DNA of 64,000 nt from assembly GCF_004006295.1 (NCBI RefSeq), contig NZ_CP026095.1, positions 4,614,501 through 4,678,500 of the forward strand, read 5' to 3'. How positions within the stretch are numbered: position 1 is the first letter of the stretch; each line of letters begins with the position of its first letter. The DNA is from Peribacillus asahii (GTDB taxonomy: Bacteria > Bacillota > Bacilli > Bacillales > DSM-1321). A model generated the notes under the pieces. It made no database searches, was not told the DNA's origin, and worked only from the letters and a program-made list of their open reading frames with translations. Positions 20,972 to 30,773 of the stretch are shown in pieces. The position numbers were made by a program, and so were the translations under genes.

Positions 20972-22174
20972 TTGGAAATTGCTAGAACGATAGCCTTCAT
21001 CATCTTCATCATACTTATTCTATTGTGGATTGATTATAAGTGGGGCCAAGCACAACATCGAAAAAAAACGAAGAAAAAAACGTATCCGCTACGTCGAAGC
21101 AATATCAAAATTTTTAATTCAGGACCAAAGCTGTTCTATGACTTATTTACAGAAATCGAACATGCACAAAAACATATTCATATTTTGTTTTATATTATTA
21201 AAAATGATCAGTTCAGTCAGCAATTCGTTGCGCTTTTAAAACAAAAGGCCGAAAGCAATGTGGAAGTTCGTTTGTTAGTAGACTGGGTAGGTGCCCATAA
21301 ACTGTCTAAAAAAATTATTCGGGAATTAAAACAAAGCGGCGTACATTTTTCCTATTGCTTCAAACCGCGATTTCCGTTCTTTTTTTATACATTACAAAGA
21401 CGGAACCATAGAAAAATTACCGTAATTGATGGGAAAATTGGATATCTAGGTGGATTAAATATTGCAAAAGAATATGTCAATCAAGATAACAAGCTAAATC
21501 CTTGGCGAGATTATCATATAAAAATAAAGGGTGAAGCTGTCCAGGATGTGCAAAGTACATTTTTAACCGATTGGTACATGGCTACGAAAGAGGATTTACG
21601 CATACATCCACATTATTTTCCACCACTTTCGCCTGGTACCCAAAAACAGCAGCTAATCGTAACAGATGGCTGGGGAGTAGAAGGAATATTCCTGGATCTT
21701 ATTGACCAGGCAGAAGAAAAAATCGTGATTGGTACGCCTTACTTTATTCCAAGTAAAAGATTATTTAATAAACTAAGACAAGCGCTTCATAAAGGCGTTG
21801 CTCTAACGATTATTGTTCCGAAAACAACGGACCATATTTTGGTTAAAGAAGCCTCCTATCGGTATTTTCGTGTATTAGAAAAAGAAGGAGCCACCATTTT
21901 ACAATTTCATAGAGGTTTCTATCATGCAAAAGTGATGCTGATTGATGATCAAATCAGCGATATCGGAACATCCAATTTCGATAAGCGAAGTTTATTTTTA
22001 AATAGTGAAATTAATGCTTTACTATTCGATTCCATATCGATTGAACAGACCAAAAAGTATGTAGAAGTCGACATTACTGAATCCGCTCCAATTAATGAGA
22101 AAGCTTATAAAAAACCTAATGCATTTCACAAGTTAAAAGAAGCAATCGCCTTTTACTTATCACCCTTTTTATAA
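20972..22174 (+). CDS. clsB: Cardiolipin synthase-type phospholipase D protein (ClsB/YwjE)
   Basis: The 400-residue protein has one N-terminal membrane helix (about residues 5-20), a basic KKTKKK stretch, and two HKD phosphatidyltransferase motifs: HRKITVIDGKIGYLGG (His146, Lys148) and HAKVMLIDDQISDIG near 316. Such enzymes join phosphatidylglycerol molecules to make cardiolipin at the membrane. B. subtilis YwjE (ClsB) lies in the same place, between ywjF and ywjD. The start is TTG with AAGGGG 8 nt before it. Whether it is the main or an accessory synthase cannot be told. Confidence 0.88.
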   Translation: MEIARTIAFIIFIILILLWIDYKWGQAQHRKKTKKKTYPLRRSNIKIFNSGPKLFYDLFTEIEHAQKHIHILFYIIKNDQFSQQFVALLKQKAESNVEVRLLVDWVGAHKLSKKIIRELKQSGVHFSYCFKPRFPFFFYTLQRRNHRKITVIDGKIGYLGGLNIAKEYVNQDNKLNPWRDYHIKIKGEAVQDVQSTFLTDWYMATKEDLRIHPHYFPPLSPGTQKQQLIVTDGWGVEGIFLDLIDQAEEKIVIGTPYFIPSKRLFNKLRQALHKGVALTIIVPKTTDHILVKEASYRYFRVLEKEGATILQFHRGFYHAKVMLIDDQISDIGTSNFDKRSLFLNSEINALLFDSISIEQTKKYVEVDITESAPINEKAYKKPNAFHKLKEAIAFYLSPFL

Positions 22175-22206
22175 ATCGCTTTGTTAAACAATTTTTCGAT
22201 AAATTG

Positions 22207-22230
22207 GAACTTCCATCAGTGGGGGTTCCT
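22207..22230 (+). terminator. Terminator after clsB
   Basis: GGAACTTCC (22207-22215) pairs with GGGGGTTCC (22222-22230), nine pairs including two G-T wobbles, loop ATCAGT, followed by TTTATG. It lies 32 bp past the clsB stop. Confidence 0.6.
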
Positions 22231-22243
22231 TTATGATTCTAAT

Positions 22244-22555
22244 GAAGGACATCTTCCTTGTCTAATTGCCGGATTTTGTTCTTCATGGCTCTGATGAAGG
22301 ACACTTCCCTTGTCTGATTCCTGGATTTTGTCCTTCATGGCTTTGATGAAAGACATTTTACTGGCTGGATTCCTGGATTTTGTCCTTCATGGCTTTGATG
22401 AAAGACATTTTACTGGCTGGATTCCTGAATTTTGTCCTTCATGGCCCCGATGAGGGACATTTCCCTTGTCCGATTCCTGAATTTTGTCCTTCATGGCTCC
22501 TATGAAGGACATTCCCTGGCCAGATTTCTAGAATTTTATCCTTACACACACTTTT
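22244..22555. repeat. Tandem array of six 52-bp hairpin units
   Basis: Units start at 22244, 22296, 22348, 22400, 22452 and 22504, an exact 52-bp period. Each begins TGAAGGACA (variants TGAAAGACA, TGAGGGACA); units 1-5 end TGTCCTTCA or TGTTCTTCA followed by an 8-bp link such as TGGCTCTG. The ends of each unit are reverse complements, so each can fold into a hairpin with a stem of about 9 bp. Units 3 and 4 are almost identical; the last is the most divergent and ends TTATCCTTA. The period is not a multiple of three, so the array is not coding. A related sequence lies at 47577-47690 in the opposite orientation. Confidence 0.85.
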
Positions 22556-22610
22556 TGAGAACGGTAAAAAGAAATTATATAAGAAGAATGATTATTCAAC
22601 TAAACGGGAA

Positions 22611-22652
22611 GGCTGCCCCGAAAGCCATTTTCAAGACCTTTGGAACAGCCTC
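22611..22652 (+). other. Terminator-like hairpin just before uvsE
   Basis: AGGCTG (22611-22616) pairs with CAGCCT (22647-22652), with further CCCCGAAAG/CTTTGG pairing inside. It resembles common Bacillus terminators but has no T-run, and it lies only 38 bp before the uvsE start. It may be the decayed end of a lost gene or a leader structure. Confidence 0.4.
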
Positions 22653-22690
22653 ACCTTTGAGCATAACCTAACAAAGGGAGAGAATCATAG

Positions 22691-23647
22691 ATGAAAATCC
22701 GCTTCGGTTATGTGGCCAATGCTACTTGTTTATGGGAGGCCTCCCCTGCTAAAACTTTGACCTTTAAGCGATTCACAACTCTAGGTCAAGAAGAAGGGCT
22801 GTCAAAACTGCTTAACGTGACGAAGCAAAATATCGAAAATACACGGCGTATTTTATATTACAATACCGCTCATCAAATCGAACTCTATCGTCTTTCGAGT
22901 TCAATTGTTCCATTAGCGACACATCCTGATATTGAGTGGGATTTTGTCACTCCGTTTGAACAAGAATGGAAGGAGCTCGGCGATTGGATTACACAGCATG
23001 CTTTGCGTGTTAGCTTCCACCCTAATCAATTTACGCTGTTTACAAGTCCGCAGCCCCACATAACAAAAAATGCAGTAAAAGATATGACCTTTCATTATCG
23101 AATGCTTGAAGCAATGGGCATAGAAAAGCAGTCCTATATCAATATTCATGTCGGCGGCGCCTATGGGGATAAGATTGCAGCTACTGCTCGTTTTCATGAA
23201 AATCTAAAACAGCTTCCCCAACAAGTAAAAGCGCAGATGACATTAGAAAATGACGATAAAACGTATACCGCACTCGAAACGTTCCATATTTGTCAGAAGG
23301 AACAAATTCCACTTGTATTTGACTATCATCATCATATGGCCAATTTATGTGAGGTGCCGCTTACAGACTTACTTTATGATGTTTTTTCCACTTGGAAGCA
23401 TACGAATGTAGTACCGAAAATTCATATTTCTTCTCCAAAATCAGAAACAGCCTTTCGCTCACATGCTGATTTTGTGGATATTGAGTTTCTTAAGCCCTTA
23501 TTCAAAGCTTTACAAGAACTTGGACAAGATGTGGATTTCATGATTGAGGCTAAAATGAAGGATCAAGCGATGCTGCAGTTAGTTGAAGACATAACTAAAA
23601 TTCGCGGTGTTAAAAGAGTAAGCGGCGGCAGTGTTATATGGAAATAG
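22691..23647 (+). CDS. uvsE: UV DNA damage endonuclease UvsE
   Basis: UvsE/UVDE nicks DNA 5' to UV photoproducts and starts an excision repair route independent of UvrABC; in bacilli it helps spores. The 318-residue TIM-barrel protein has the family opening [21 protein letters not shown], then [37 protein letters not shown] and [13 protein letters not shown], which carry metal-binding His, Glu and Asp residues. AAAGGGAG lies 10 nt before the ATG. Position next to clsB matches B. subtilis ywjD. A strong terminator follows. Confidence 0.93.
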   Translation: MKIRFGYVANATCLWEASPAKTLTFKRFTTLGQEEGLSKLLNVTKQNIENTRRILYYNTAHQIELYRLSSSIVPLATHPDIEWDFVTPFEQEWKELGDWITQHALRVSFHPNQFTLFTSPQPHITKNAVKDMTFHYRMLEAMGIEKQSYINIHVGGAYGDKIAATARFHENLKQLPQQVKAQMTLENDDKTYTALETFHICQKEQIPLVFDYHHHMANLCEVPLTDLLYDVFSTWKHTNVVPKIHISSPKSETAFRSHADFVDIEFLKPLFKALQELGQDVDFMIEAKMKDQAMLQLVEDITKIRGVKRVSGGSVIWK

Positions 23648-23685
23648 AAAAACGGACAAACCATTTTGGTGTTTGTCCGTTTTTT
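23648..23685. terminator. Bidirectional terminator between uvsE and argS
   Basis: AAAAACGGACAAAC (23648-23661) and GTTTGTCCGTTTTT (23671-23684) form a perfect stem. T-runs flank both sides, so it can end uvsE (plus) and argS (minus). Confidence 0.9.
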
Positions 23686-23690
23686 CGTAA

Positions 23691-23714
23691 GCTGGTCGAG
23701 CCGCTTCCGCTTTT
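23691..23714 (-). repeat. Fragment of the dispersed AAAAGCGGAA repeat
   Basis: Read on the minus strand it begins AAAAGCGGAAGCGGCTCGAC. All but one of its 24 bases match the start of the repeat copies at 39443 and 39564. It is a lone end without the rest of the element. Confidence 0.65.
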
Positions 23715-23717
23715 CTT

Positions 23718-25388
23718 TTACATCTTCTCTGGTGCAGATACGCCGATTAGTGCTAGGGCATTTTTCAATGTAATTTGAACAGATTTAACAAGCGCTAAGC
23801 GTGCTTTACTTCTGTCCAACTGATCTGCATCTAATACTTTCTCCGCATTATAGAAACTGTGGAATGTAGATGCTAAGTCAAAAATATAGTTCGTGATGCG
23901 GTGAGGCATCCGTTTATCCGCTGCTTCTGCAATAGCTTGAGGGAATTCTCCTAGCTTTTTCAACAGTTCAATTTCTTTTTCAGAAGAAACCGCAGTGAAA
24001 TCCGTAACTCCTTCAAAGCTAATGCCTTGTTCAGCACCTGAACGCAAAATACTTGAAATACGAGCATGCGCATATTGTGCATAGTATACTGGGTTGTCAT
24101 TTGATTGAGAAACAGCTAGATCCAAGTCAAAATCCATATGCGTATCGGCACTTCTCATTGCAAAGAAGTAGCGCGTTGCATCTAAACCGACTTCATCAAT
24201 TAAATCACGCATCGTCACGGCTTTACCTGTACGTTTACTCATTTTCATTTTCTCGCCGTTTTTATATAAATGTACAAGCTGAATAATTTCCACTTCAAGC
24301 TGCTCGCGATTGTATCCTAGCGCTTCAATAGCCGCTTTCATACGCGGGATATACCCGTGATGGTCCGCTCCCCAAATATTAATTAATGTTTCAAAACCGC
24401 GCTCTAATTTATTGCGGTGGTAAGCAATATCTGGTGTTAAATACGTATAAGAACCATCTTGTTTAATTAACACGCGGTCTTTATCGTCACCAAGCTCCGT
24501 TGAACGGAACCAAGTTGCTCCATCTTGCTCATAAATATGACCATTTTCTTTTAGGACAGCTAGTGCAGCATCAATTTTTCCATCTTGGTAAAGAGATGTT
24601 TCTGAATACCATACATCAAAACCGACACGGAAGTTTTCAAGGTCCTGCTTTAATTTAGCCATTTCATATTTTAAACCGTACTCACGGAAGAAATCGAAAC
24701 GTTCTTGTTCATCCACATTCACATACTTGTCGCCAAACTCCTCAGCAAGCTTTTTCCCAATCCCGATAATATCTTCCCCATGGTAACCATCGGCAGGCAT
24801 TTCTTTATCGATGCCTAACGCTTGGAAATAACGCGCTTCTACTGAAAGAGCTAAGTTATTAATTTGATTCCCAGCATCATTAATGTAGTATTCACGAGAT
24901 ACATCATAGCCTGCTTTCGCTAACACATTACATAATGAATCCCCTACAGCTGCCCCGCGAGCATGTCCTAGGTGTAGATCACCAGTTGGGTTTGCCGAAA
25001 CAAATTCTACCTGAATTTTCTCGCCCTTTCCAAAATCGCTTGCACCGTAAGCATCCTTCGCTTCAAGAATAACCGGAATAAGCTCCGTTAAATATGAATT
25101 ATTCATATAAAAGTTAATAAAACCTGGGCCCGCAATTTCAATTTTTTCAATCGATGCTTTAGATTGATCGAAGTTCGCAATTAATTCTTCCGCAATCATT
25201 TTTGGTGCTTTTTTTGCAGTCTTTGTTAGGCGCATCGCCATATTGGTTGAATAATCACCATTTGCTTTATCTTTTGGCAATTCTAAAATAACATCTGGCA
25301 GTTGTTCTTCTGTTGCTAGGCCAGCTTTTAAGACAGCTGCTTTAATTTCTTCTTTTAACTTTGCTTGCACTTGTTCTACAACGTTCAT
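23718..25388 (-). CDS. argS: Arginyl-tRNA synthetase
   Basis: ArgS is a class I synthetase that charges tRNA-Arg in the cytoplasm. Its 556 residues show the ArgS-specific N-terminal domain, the HIGH motif as HLGH in [12 protein letters not shown] (near residue 135), the KMSKR motif intact (KMSKRTGK near 385), and a helical anticodon-binding domain ending [13 protein letters not shown]. It overlaps the upstream DUF1934 gene by 4 bp (ATGA), so the two are translated together, the B. subtilis ywiB-argS pair. Confidence 0.97.
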   Translation of the reverse strand: MNVVEQVQAKLKEEIKAAVLKAGLATEEQLPDVILELPKDKANGDYSTNMAMRLTKTAKKAPKMIAEELIANFDQSKASIEKIEIAGPGFINFYMNNSYLTELIPVILEAKDAYGASDFGKGEKIQVEFVSANPTGDLHLGHARGAAVGDSLCNVLAKAGYDVSREYYINDAGNQINNLALSVEARYFQALGIDKEMPADGYHGEDIIGIGKKLAEEFGDKYVNVDEQERFDFFREYGLKYEMAKLKQDLENFRVGFDVWYSETSLYQDGKIDAALAVLKENGHIYEQDGATWFRSTELGDDKDRVLIKQDGSYTYLTPDIAYHRNKLERGFETLINIWGADHHGYIPRMKAAIEALGYNREQLEVEIIQLVHLYKNGEKMKMSKRTGKAVTMRDLIDEVGLDATRYFFAMRSADTHMDFDLDLAVSQSNDNPVYYAQYAHARISSILRSGAEQGISFEGVTDFTAVSSEKEIELLKKLGEFPQAIAEAADKRMPHRITNYIFDLASTFHSFYNAEKVLDADQLDRSKARLALVKSVQITLKNALALIGVSAPEKM

Positions 25389-25831
25389 TTCGCTGTTTCC
25401 TCCTTATAAGAAATCTTCATCTCATATTGCCCAGGCTCGCTTCCTTGCATCTGTAATGTATAACGCAACATAAGCTTCCCTTCTCTTGCTTGTTCATCCC
25501 AATGATAACTGCGTACTTTCGTTTTCGTCTGCGTTCCAAGCCGGCCATATATACTTTCATAGTAGCCGTCTGTTAATTCGTTTAAACGAAATACTTGACG
25601 CATTTTAAACACACCGCTTCTAAGCAGTAATGTTTCATTTTCTTTATGCTTAACCGTTGTATTTGTCGAACCCGCTTCGTTTTCTTCAGTATATTGAATG
25701 TATAACGTATCTCCTTTGTACACACTTGTCCCAAAGGTAATGAGTTCATACGTTTCTGTATCTTGACCAAACGTGATTTTCGTTTGGAGAGTTACTTTAA
25801 CTTTTTGTTTATTTATATGATGAAGAGACAA
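25385..25831 (-). CDS. DUF1934 protein (YwiB)
   Basis: The 148-residue protein is rich in beta strands and has the YwiB features [23 protein letters not shown] and [22 protein letters not shown]. The family is expected to form a small beta-barrel (calycin-like as I recall), with no known biochemical role. The TTG start at 25831 has AAGGAAG 8 nt upstream. It is conserved next to argS and overlaps it by 4 bp. It shows no signal peptide or membrane segment. Confidence 0.85.
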   Translation of the reverse strand: MSLHHINKQKVKVTLQTKITFGQDTETYELITFGTSVYKGDTLYIQYTEENEAGSTNTTVKHKENETLLLRSGVFKMRQVFRLNELTDGYYESIYGRLGTQTKTKVRSYHWDEQAREGKLMLRYTLQMQGSEPGQYEMKISYKEETAK

Positions 25832-25935
25832 AAAAACACTTCCTTCATGGCGTCATCCTTAACTTTTTAAGTATAAAGATTCTGAAGCGAAGTTTCAACT
25901 TCGATTTCACGTGAAATAAACGAGCCTTATATAAA

Positions 25936-25973
25936 AAAACTCTACAGAGAAACAAAAGTCTTTGTAGAGTTTT
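25936..25973 (-). terminator. Terminator of the speE-speB operon
   Basis: AAAACTCTACA (25936-25946) and TGTAGAGTTTT (25963-25973) form an 11-bp stem, with TTTTTTT following on the minus strand, 15 bp past the speB stop. Confidence 0.88.
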
Positions 25974-25987
25974 GATACACATCATGA

Positions 25988-26866
25988 TTATTTTTTTTGA
26001 ACCCATCCTAAAATCATTTCACGAATCAGCTTACTTGCTGTGTTAGCTGTTTGCTCGGAGGGGTCATAAACAGGTGCTACTTCGACTAAGTCACAGCCTA
26101 CCACTTTAATGTCCGAACCAGCAATTGCGTGAATCGCCGCTAATAATTCTTTCGACGTAATGCCGCCGCAATCAACTGTACCTGTACCTGGTGCGTGTGC
26201 AGGGTCTAATACATCAATGTCAATGGTTACATAGACAGGACGACCTGCAAGCTTCGGTAATACTTCTTTCAATGGCTCTAGAACTTCAAACTTCGAAATG
26301 TGCATCCCTTGCTCTTTCGCCCATTCAAACTCTTCCTTTAAGCCGGAACGAATGCCGAAAGAATACACATTCTTTGGACCGATTAAATCAGCTGCTTTAC
26401 GGATGATTGCTGCATGTGAAAGCGGCTCACCTTCATAATCTTCGCGTAAATCCGTATGTGCATCCATATGAATAACCGCCATGTCCGGATACTTTTTATA
26501 CATTGCTTTAATGACCGGCCAAGACACAAGATGCTCGCCGCCCATTCCAAGCGGGAATTTACCATCTTCAAGTAATCCGTCGATATAGCTTTCAATCATA
26601 TCAATGCTTTTTTGCGGATTTCCAAACGGTAACGGAATATCCCCTGCATCAAAAAATCTCACTTCTTCTAATTCTCGATCTAAATAAGGACTGTATTCCT
26701 CTAAACCGATTGATACTTCACGAATACGTGCTGGACCAAAACGAGAACCAGGACGGAAGCTGACAGTCCAGTCCATTGGCATTCCATAAAGGACTGCTTC
26801 CGATTCTTCATAACTAGGGTGACTTTTAATAAATACATTGCCTGAATAAGCTTCATCAAAACGCAT
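25988..26866 (-). CDS. speB: Agmatinase
   Basis: Agmatinase hydrolyses agmatine to putrescine and urea with a binuclear manganese site. It has 292 residues. Metal-ligand blocks are visible: GMGGEHLVSWP, AVIHMDAHTDLR and YVTIDIDVLDPAHAPGTG. ATG at 26866 follows GAGGAGG and gives the B. subtilis start MRFDEAYSG; a 20-codon upstream extension is rejected. It follows speE on the same strand, so putrescine made here would feed the spermidine synthase. An unusual long-range inverted repeat lies in its leader. Confidence 0.95.
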   Translation of the reverse strand: MRFDEAYSGNVFIKSHPSYEESEAVLYGMPMDWTVSFRPGSRFGPARIREVSIGLEEYSPYLDRELEEVRFFDAGDIPLPFGNPQKSIDMIESYIDGLLEDGKFPLGMGGEHLVSWPVIKAMYKKYPDMAVIHMDAHTDLREDYEGEPLSHAAIIRKAADLIGPKNVYSFGIRSGLKEEFEWAKEQGMHISKFEVLEPLKEVLPKLAGRPVYVTIDIDVLDPAHAPGTGTVDCGGITSKELLAAIHAIAGSDIKVVGCDLVEVAPVYDPSEQTANTASKLIREMILGWVQKK

Positions 26867-26881
26867 CTTTGTGGCCTCCTC

Positions 26882-26996
26882 AACGAATAAGGGGCGGAAC
26901 TTTGCCAAGTTAACTAGCCTGAACATCGGATTTACTAAAAATCAGATTGAGCTTTAAAAATGAGCAAAGCTCTGTTTCGTCCGCCCCGCCTTCGTT
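26882..26996 (-). promoter_or_regulatory. Long-range inverted repeat in the speB leader
   Basis: AACGAA and GGGGCGGA (26882-26887, 26891-26898) pair with TCCGCCCC and TTCGTT (26980-26987, 26991-26996): 14 pairs with a 3x3 internal loop, enclosing about 80 nt with a smaller GAGC-TTT-GCTC hairpin. The closing arm ends 4 nt from the speB ribosome site (GAGGAGG). The rest of the speE-speB gap shows nothing else. A regulatory role is inference. Confidence 0.5.
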
Positions 26997-27039
26997 CTTT
27001 TAAATATGATATCTATAGAAGTTTCTAAAAAACTCTCGT

Positions 27040-27867
27040 TTATTTTACTAAATCTTGAACAAATTTAGGTAATACAAAAGCTGCTTTATGAAGTTCTTTT
27101 GTATAATATTTTGTTTCAATTTCATGGAAACGCTCATCCGCCACTTCCAGCGGGTTGTATTTTTTCGAACCGATTGTAAATGCCCATAGACCACTTGGAT
27201 AGGTTGGGATGTTCGCTACGTACAAGTTTGTAATGGGAAAAATTCCTTTTACGTCATGTTGTACGTTACGAATTAAGTCCGCTTTAAACCAGGGATTATC
27301 AGACTGAGCCACGAAAATACCGTCTTCTTTCAATGCTTTTGAAATACCGGCATAGAAACCTTTTGTAAATAGGTTTACAGCTGGTCCAACAGGCTCAGTA
27401 GAATCTACCATAATAACGTCATATTCGTTTTCACTTTCAGCAATATGCAGAAAGCCGTCCCCTACTTGTACATCCACACGAGGATCCTCTAACATACCGG
27501 CGATTTCCGGTAAATACTTCTTAGAGTATTCAATTACTTTCCCGTCAATATCTACAAGTGTTGCTTCTTTCACACTTGGGTGCTTTAATACTTCGCGGAT
27601 TACCCCGCCATCTCCACCTCCTACAACTAATACGGTTTCCGGGTTTGGATGCGTAAATAACGGCACGTGGGCTACCATCTCATGGTACACGAACTCATCA
27701 CGTTGTGAAGTCATAACCATATCATCAAGCAAAAGCATGTTGCCCCATTCTTCGGTCTCAATCATGTCTAACTTTTGAAAATCGGTTTGTTCTGTATGTA
27801 AAGTACGATTCACTTTCATCGTAATACCAAAGTTCTCAGTTTGTTTCTCGGTAAACCAAATGCTCAT
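27040..27867 (-). CDS. speE: Spermidine synthase
   Basis: SpeE transfers the aminopropyl group from decarboxylated S-adenosylmethionine to putrescine. The 275-residue protein has the Rossmann-like binding motif [16 protein letters not shown] (near 80), the catalytic DSTEPVGPA (near 150) and [22 protein letters not shown] precedes the ATG. It lies upstream of speB as in B. subtilis, and diverges from pbpG. Confidence 0.96.
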   Translation of the reverse strand: MSIWFTEKQTENFGITMKVNRTLHTEQTDFQKLDMIETEEWGNMLLLDDMVMTSQRDEFVYHEMVAHVPLFTHPNPETVLVVGGGDGGVIREVLKHPSVKEATLVDIDGKVIEYSKKYLPEIAGMLEDPRVDVQVGDGFLHIAESENEYDVIMVDSTEPVGPAVNLFTKGFYAGISKALKEDGIFVAQSDNPWFKADLIRNVQHDVKGIFPITNLYVANIPTYPSGLWAFTIGSKKYNPLEVADERFHEIETKYYTKELHKAAFVLPKFVQDLVK

Positions 27868-27990
27868 TTATTCGCTTCCTTTCCGCATCTATTTATTGAA
27901 ATGAACCGGTTGCTGTTGTCTTTAGCTAGAAAAAGTATAGACGAATCTAGCAAAATTGCAAGATAAATCTTTGCTGTTTACAATTACCAT

Positions 27991-28019
27991 GTTTAAAAAA
28001 TACTTTTTTTTCCATAATA
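27991..28019 (+). promoter_or_regulatory. Candidate forespore (SigF/SigG) promoter of pbpG
   Basis: GTTTA (27991-27995), 17 bp, CATAATA (28013-28019). The -10 fits the SigG pattern CATnnTA and the -35 fits the SigF pattern GYWTA. B. subtilis pbpG is known to be forespore expressed, which supports the call. Confidence 0.45.
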
Positions 28020-28076
28020 AATAATAGATAGATGATTCACCTTACTTAGCAAACTTTTTAATAAGGAGGCAAAGCA

Positions 28077-30134
28077 ATGGAAGTGATACCACTTCAGCGA
28101 TTTAAAAGGGCTGGAAAGTATGTGCGAGCATTTCTAATCCTAGCAACACTCGGAATAATCCTTCTATTTATCATGCTTCTGTCTCTGCTCATTTATGCAA
28201 AAATCCTTGGCCCGCCTCCATTGGCCGTCCCGGAATCTACCCTTTATTACAGCGAAAGCGGGACAGTCATCGGAGAAACCAATAATGGCCAAAAACGCTA
28301 TTGGGTATCGATTGACTCCATTTCACCAGAGCTTGTTAACGCGACTATCGCCGTGGAGGATCGACAGTTTTATACGCATAAAGGCTTTGATGTAAAGCGG
28401 ATTGGCGGCGCCATTATAGCGGATTTAAAAGCAAGAGCAAAAGTCCAGGGAGCAAGTACGATTACTCAGCAATATGCTCGAAATCTTTTTCTCGATCACG
28501 ATAAAACATGGAAGCGAAAATGGAATGAAGCTTTATATACGATTCGGCTGGAAATGAATTATTCAAAGGAAGAAATTCTCGAAGGCTACTTAAATACAAT
28601 TTATTATGGCCATGGGGCTTATGGGGCCGAGGCAGCCAGTCAATATTATTTTGGAAAAACAGCAAAAGAACTCACTCTTGCTGAGGCTAGTATTCTGGCT
28701 GGCATTCCAAAAGGGCCAAGCAGCTACTCTCCGATTGTAAATCTAGAGAAAGCAAAAACTCGCCAAAACATTGTTTTACATTCGATGGTACAAAAAAACT
28801 ACATTTCTGAAGCAGAACAAAAACAGGCTCTCCAAGCTCCTTTATCCTTAAAAGGTGAACATACAATTGTTACAAATAAAATGGCTCCGTATTTTCAGGA
28901 CGCCGTCAAGCAGACGCTGCAAAAGGAGCTAGGAATCGATGAGCGAACCATTGAGCTTGGCGGTTTACGTGTGTATACAACATTGGATGAAAAACAGCAA
29001 GCATTAGCAGAAGAAGCATTTGAGAAAATCATCACCAAGTCCTCCAACATTCAAGGAGCACTCGTGGCGATGAAACCCAAAACGGGAGAAGTAACAGCGC
29101 TTGTAGGAGGAAGAGATTATCAACAATCACCTTTCAACCGAGCTACACAAGCGATTCGTCAACCGGGCTCTACGATTAAGCCGCTTCTCTACTATGCTGC
29201 ATTAGAAAATGGATTCACACCTTCGACTACTTTAATGAGTGAAAAAACGACATTTAAATTTGACGAGGGCCAATCCTCGTATTCACCAAGTAATTACAAC
29301 CATCAGTACGCTGACTCAGAAATTACACTTGCTCAAGCTATTGCCTTATCAGACAACATTTATGCGGTGAAAACACATTTGTTTCTTGGACAAAAAGTAC
29401 TTCGCGATACCGCTAAACGTTTTGGACTAACATCAAAAATGGAAGTCGTGCCATCGCTTGCATTAGGAACATCAGGAGCACGTATCATAGAAATGGTCAA
29501 TGCATACAGCTTATTTGCTAATGGCGGGAAAAAGGTAAAACCAGTTTTCATTACAAAAGTAGAGAATCACCAAGGCGATGTTTTATTTCAATATAAAAAA
29601 GAAAACGAACAAGTGCTGGACCCTGATCAAACTTTTGTCATGACACAAATGCTAACAGGCGTCTTTGATGAAACGCTTAACGGTTATACCAAAGTAACAG
29701 GCAGCACGATTAGTAAACAATTAACGCACGTATACGCTGGAAAATCCGGTTCCACCTCTACAGACAGTTGGATGATTGGCTACACACCACAGCTTGTTAC
29801 GGGTGTATGGACAGGATATGATCAAGCAAAAAAAATTGAAAATCCAGCCGAAAAGGTATACGCCAAGAAAATTTGGGCTACCTTCATGGAAGCAAGTCTT
29901 AAAGATAAACCAGTAAAATATTTTAAAGAAACAAGCAACGTCATCGGTCTCCATATCGATCCAAAAAGCGGAAAAATCGCGTCCGAACGCTGCTCCAATT
30001 CCCGTTTAACCTACTTTGTCAAAGGAACAGAGCCAGAAGAATACTGTCCAGAGCATTTCAAAGGTGATGCACCAAAAGAACAACAACCAGCGAAAAAACC
30101 TTGGTATAAATGGATTTTAAAACCTTGGGGCTAA
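28077..30134 (+). CDS. pbpG: Class A penicillin-binding protein (PbpG/PBP2d type)
   Basis: This bifunctional peptidoglycan synthase has a glycosyltransferase and a transpeptidase domain. The 685 residues begin with a short cytoplasmic part and one membrane helix (about 18-42). The GT51 domain shows AVEDRQFYTHKG, QGASTITQQYARN and ASILAGIPKGPSSYSP. The transpeptidase domain shows the active-site serine in RQPGSTIKP, then SDN and KSGST. A proline- and lysine-rich tail follows. The position between speE and ywhD matches B. subtilis ywhE (pbpG), a spore cortex/germ-wall enzyme. AAGGAGG precedes the ATG. Confidence 0.93.
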   Translation: MEVIPLQRFKRAGKYVRAFLILATLGIILLFIMLLSLLIYAKILGPPPLAVPESTLYYSESGTVIGETNNGQKRYWVSIDSISPELVNATIAVEDRQFYTHKGFDVKRIGGAIIADLKARAKVQGASTITQQYARNLFLDHDKTWKRKWNEALYTIRLEMNYSKEEILEGYLNTIYYGHGAYGAEAASQYYFGKTAKELTLAEASILAGIPKGPSSYSPIVNLEKAKTRQNIVLHSMVQKNYISEAEQKQALQAPLSLKGEHTIVTNKMAPYFQDAVKQTLQKELGIDERTIELGGLRVYTTLDEKQQALAEEAFEKIITKSSNIQGALVAMKPKTGEVTALVGGRDYQQSPFNRATQAIRQPGSTIKPLLYYAALENGFTPSTTLMSEKTTFKFDEGQSSYSPSNYNHQYADSEITLAQAIALSDNIYAVKTHLFLGQKVLRDTAKRFGLTSKMEVVPSLALGTSGARIIEMVNAYSLFANGGKKVKPVFITKVENHQGDVLFQYKKENEQVLDPDQTFVMTQMLTGVFDETLNGYTKVTGSTISKQLTHVYAGKSGSTSTDSWMIGYTPQLVTGVWTGYDQAKKIENPAEKVYAKKIWATFMEASLKDKPVKYFKETSNVIGLHIDPKSGKIASERCSNSRLTYFVKGTEPEEYCPEHFKGDAPKEQQPAKKPWYKWILKPWG

Positions 30135-30170
30135 AGAAAAGCAGAAATGGCTTAATCAGTTCTCCCTAAC

Positions 30171-30206
30171 AAAAAACCTCGCAATTCAATGACTGCGAGG
30201 TTTTTT
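30171..30206. terminator. Bidirectional terminator between pbpG and ywhD
   Basis: AAAAAACCTCGCA (30171-30183) and TGCGAGGTTTTTT (30194-30206) form a perfect stem flanked by A and T runs. Confidence 0.9.
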
Positions 30207-30231
30207 CGTTCTTATATTTATCACGATTATA

Positions 30232-30744
30232 TTATTTAACCGTTAAATCCTGCTTTAATTGCTCTGCAGAACGTTCCCACATACCTGCATCATGATTCTG
30301 TAAATAATCGGATAATATCTTTTTCGATTTATCGTCCATATGCTCGACCATAATATGACGTTTCAATGATTTATCCATTTTATTCACATGCTCTGGCAAC
30401 GACTTGTATCCACGGCGAATCGAGCGATCAACCGTCATTTCACAAGCCGTTACACCAGCATATAACGGACCATTTGGACCTACTTCAATCGTAACCCAGA
30501 CGAGCCAATATGGTTTAGCATTTGGGACTTCCTCTTTAGAAGTTAAAAACTTAATGCCGCGTTCTACCGCACTGCGCGCATGCATCGCACCAATATCCAC
30601 TTCTGCTTCTCCAGCTTCGACATCAATAATGACCGGTGAAATATTATCAAGCGTTAATACGCCTGCACCAAATCCACCATGTCCCTCTGTAGGATCGTTT
30701 TTGATAATATTAAAACCGACCTTTTTCTTTTGTTGTTCTTCCAT
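30232..30744 (-). CDS. YwhD family protein
   Basis: The 170-residue protein resembles B. subtilis YwhD: KKVGFNIIKNDPTEGHGGFG, IDVEAGEAEVDIGAMHARS and KPYWLVWVTIE. The family has no established function. It is soluble, with a charged C-terminal half (HIMVEHMDDKSKKILSDY). ATG at 30744 has GGAGGAG upstream; an ATG six codons earlier overlaps that site. It follows the metalloprotease gene by 29 bp, forming a ywhC-ywhD operon. Confidence 0.85.
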   Translation of the reverse strand: MEEQQKKKVGFNIIKNDPTEGHGGFGAGVLTLDNISPVIIDVEAGEAEVDIGAMHARSAVERGIKFLTSKEEVPNAKPYWLVWVTIEVGPNGPLYAGVTACEMTVDRSIRRGYKSLPEHVNKMDKSLKRHIMVEHMDDKSKKILSDYLQNHDAGMWERSAEQLKQDLTVK

Positions 30745-30773
30745 TCTTCTATTCTCCTCCATCCATATTTATC

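Noticed and set aside
22244..22555. CRISPR array
   Set aside because: The repeats are directly contiguous with a 52-bp period, have no unique spacers, and no cas genes are in the window.
22432..22671. Small protein gene inside the 52-bp repeats
   Set aside because: No ribosome site; the frame crosses repeat units whose 52-bp period shifts frame each time, and it runs into the hairpin before uvsE.
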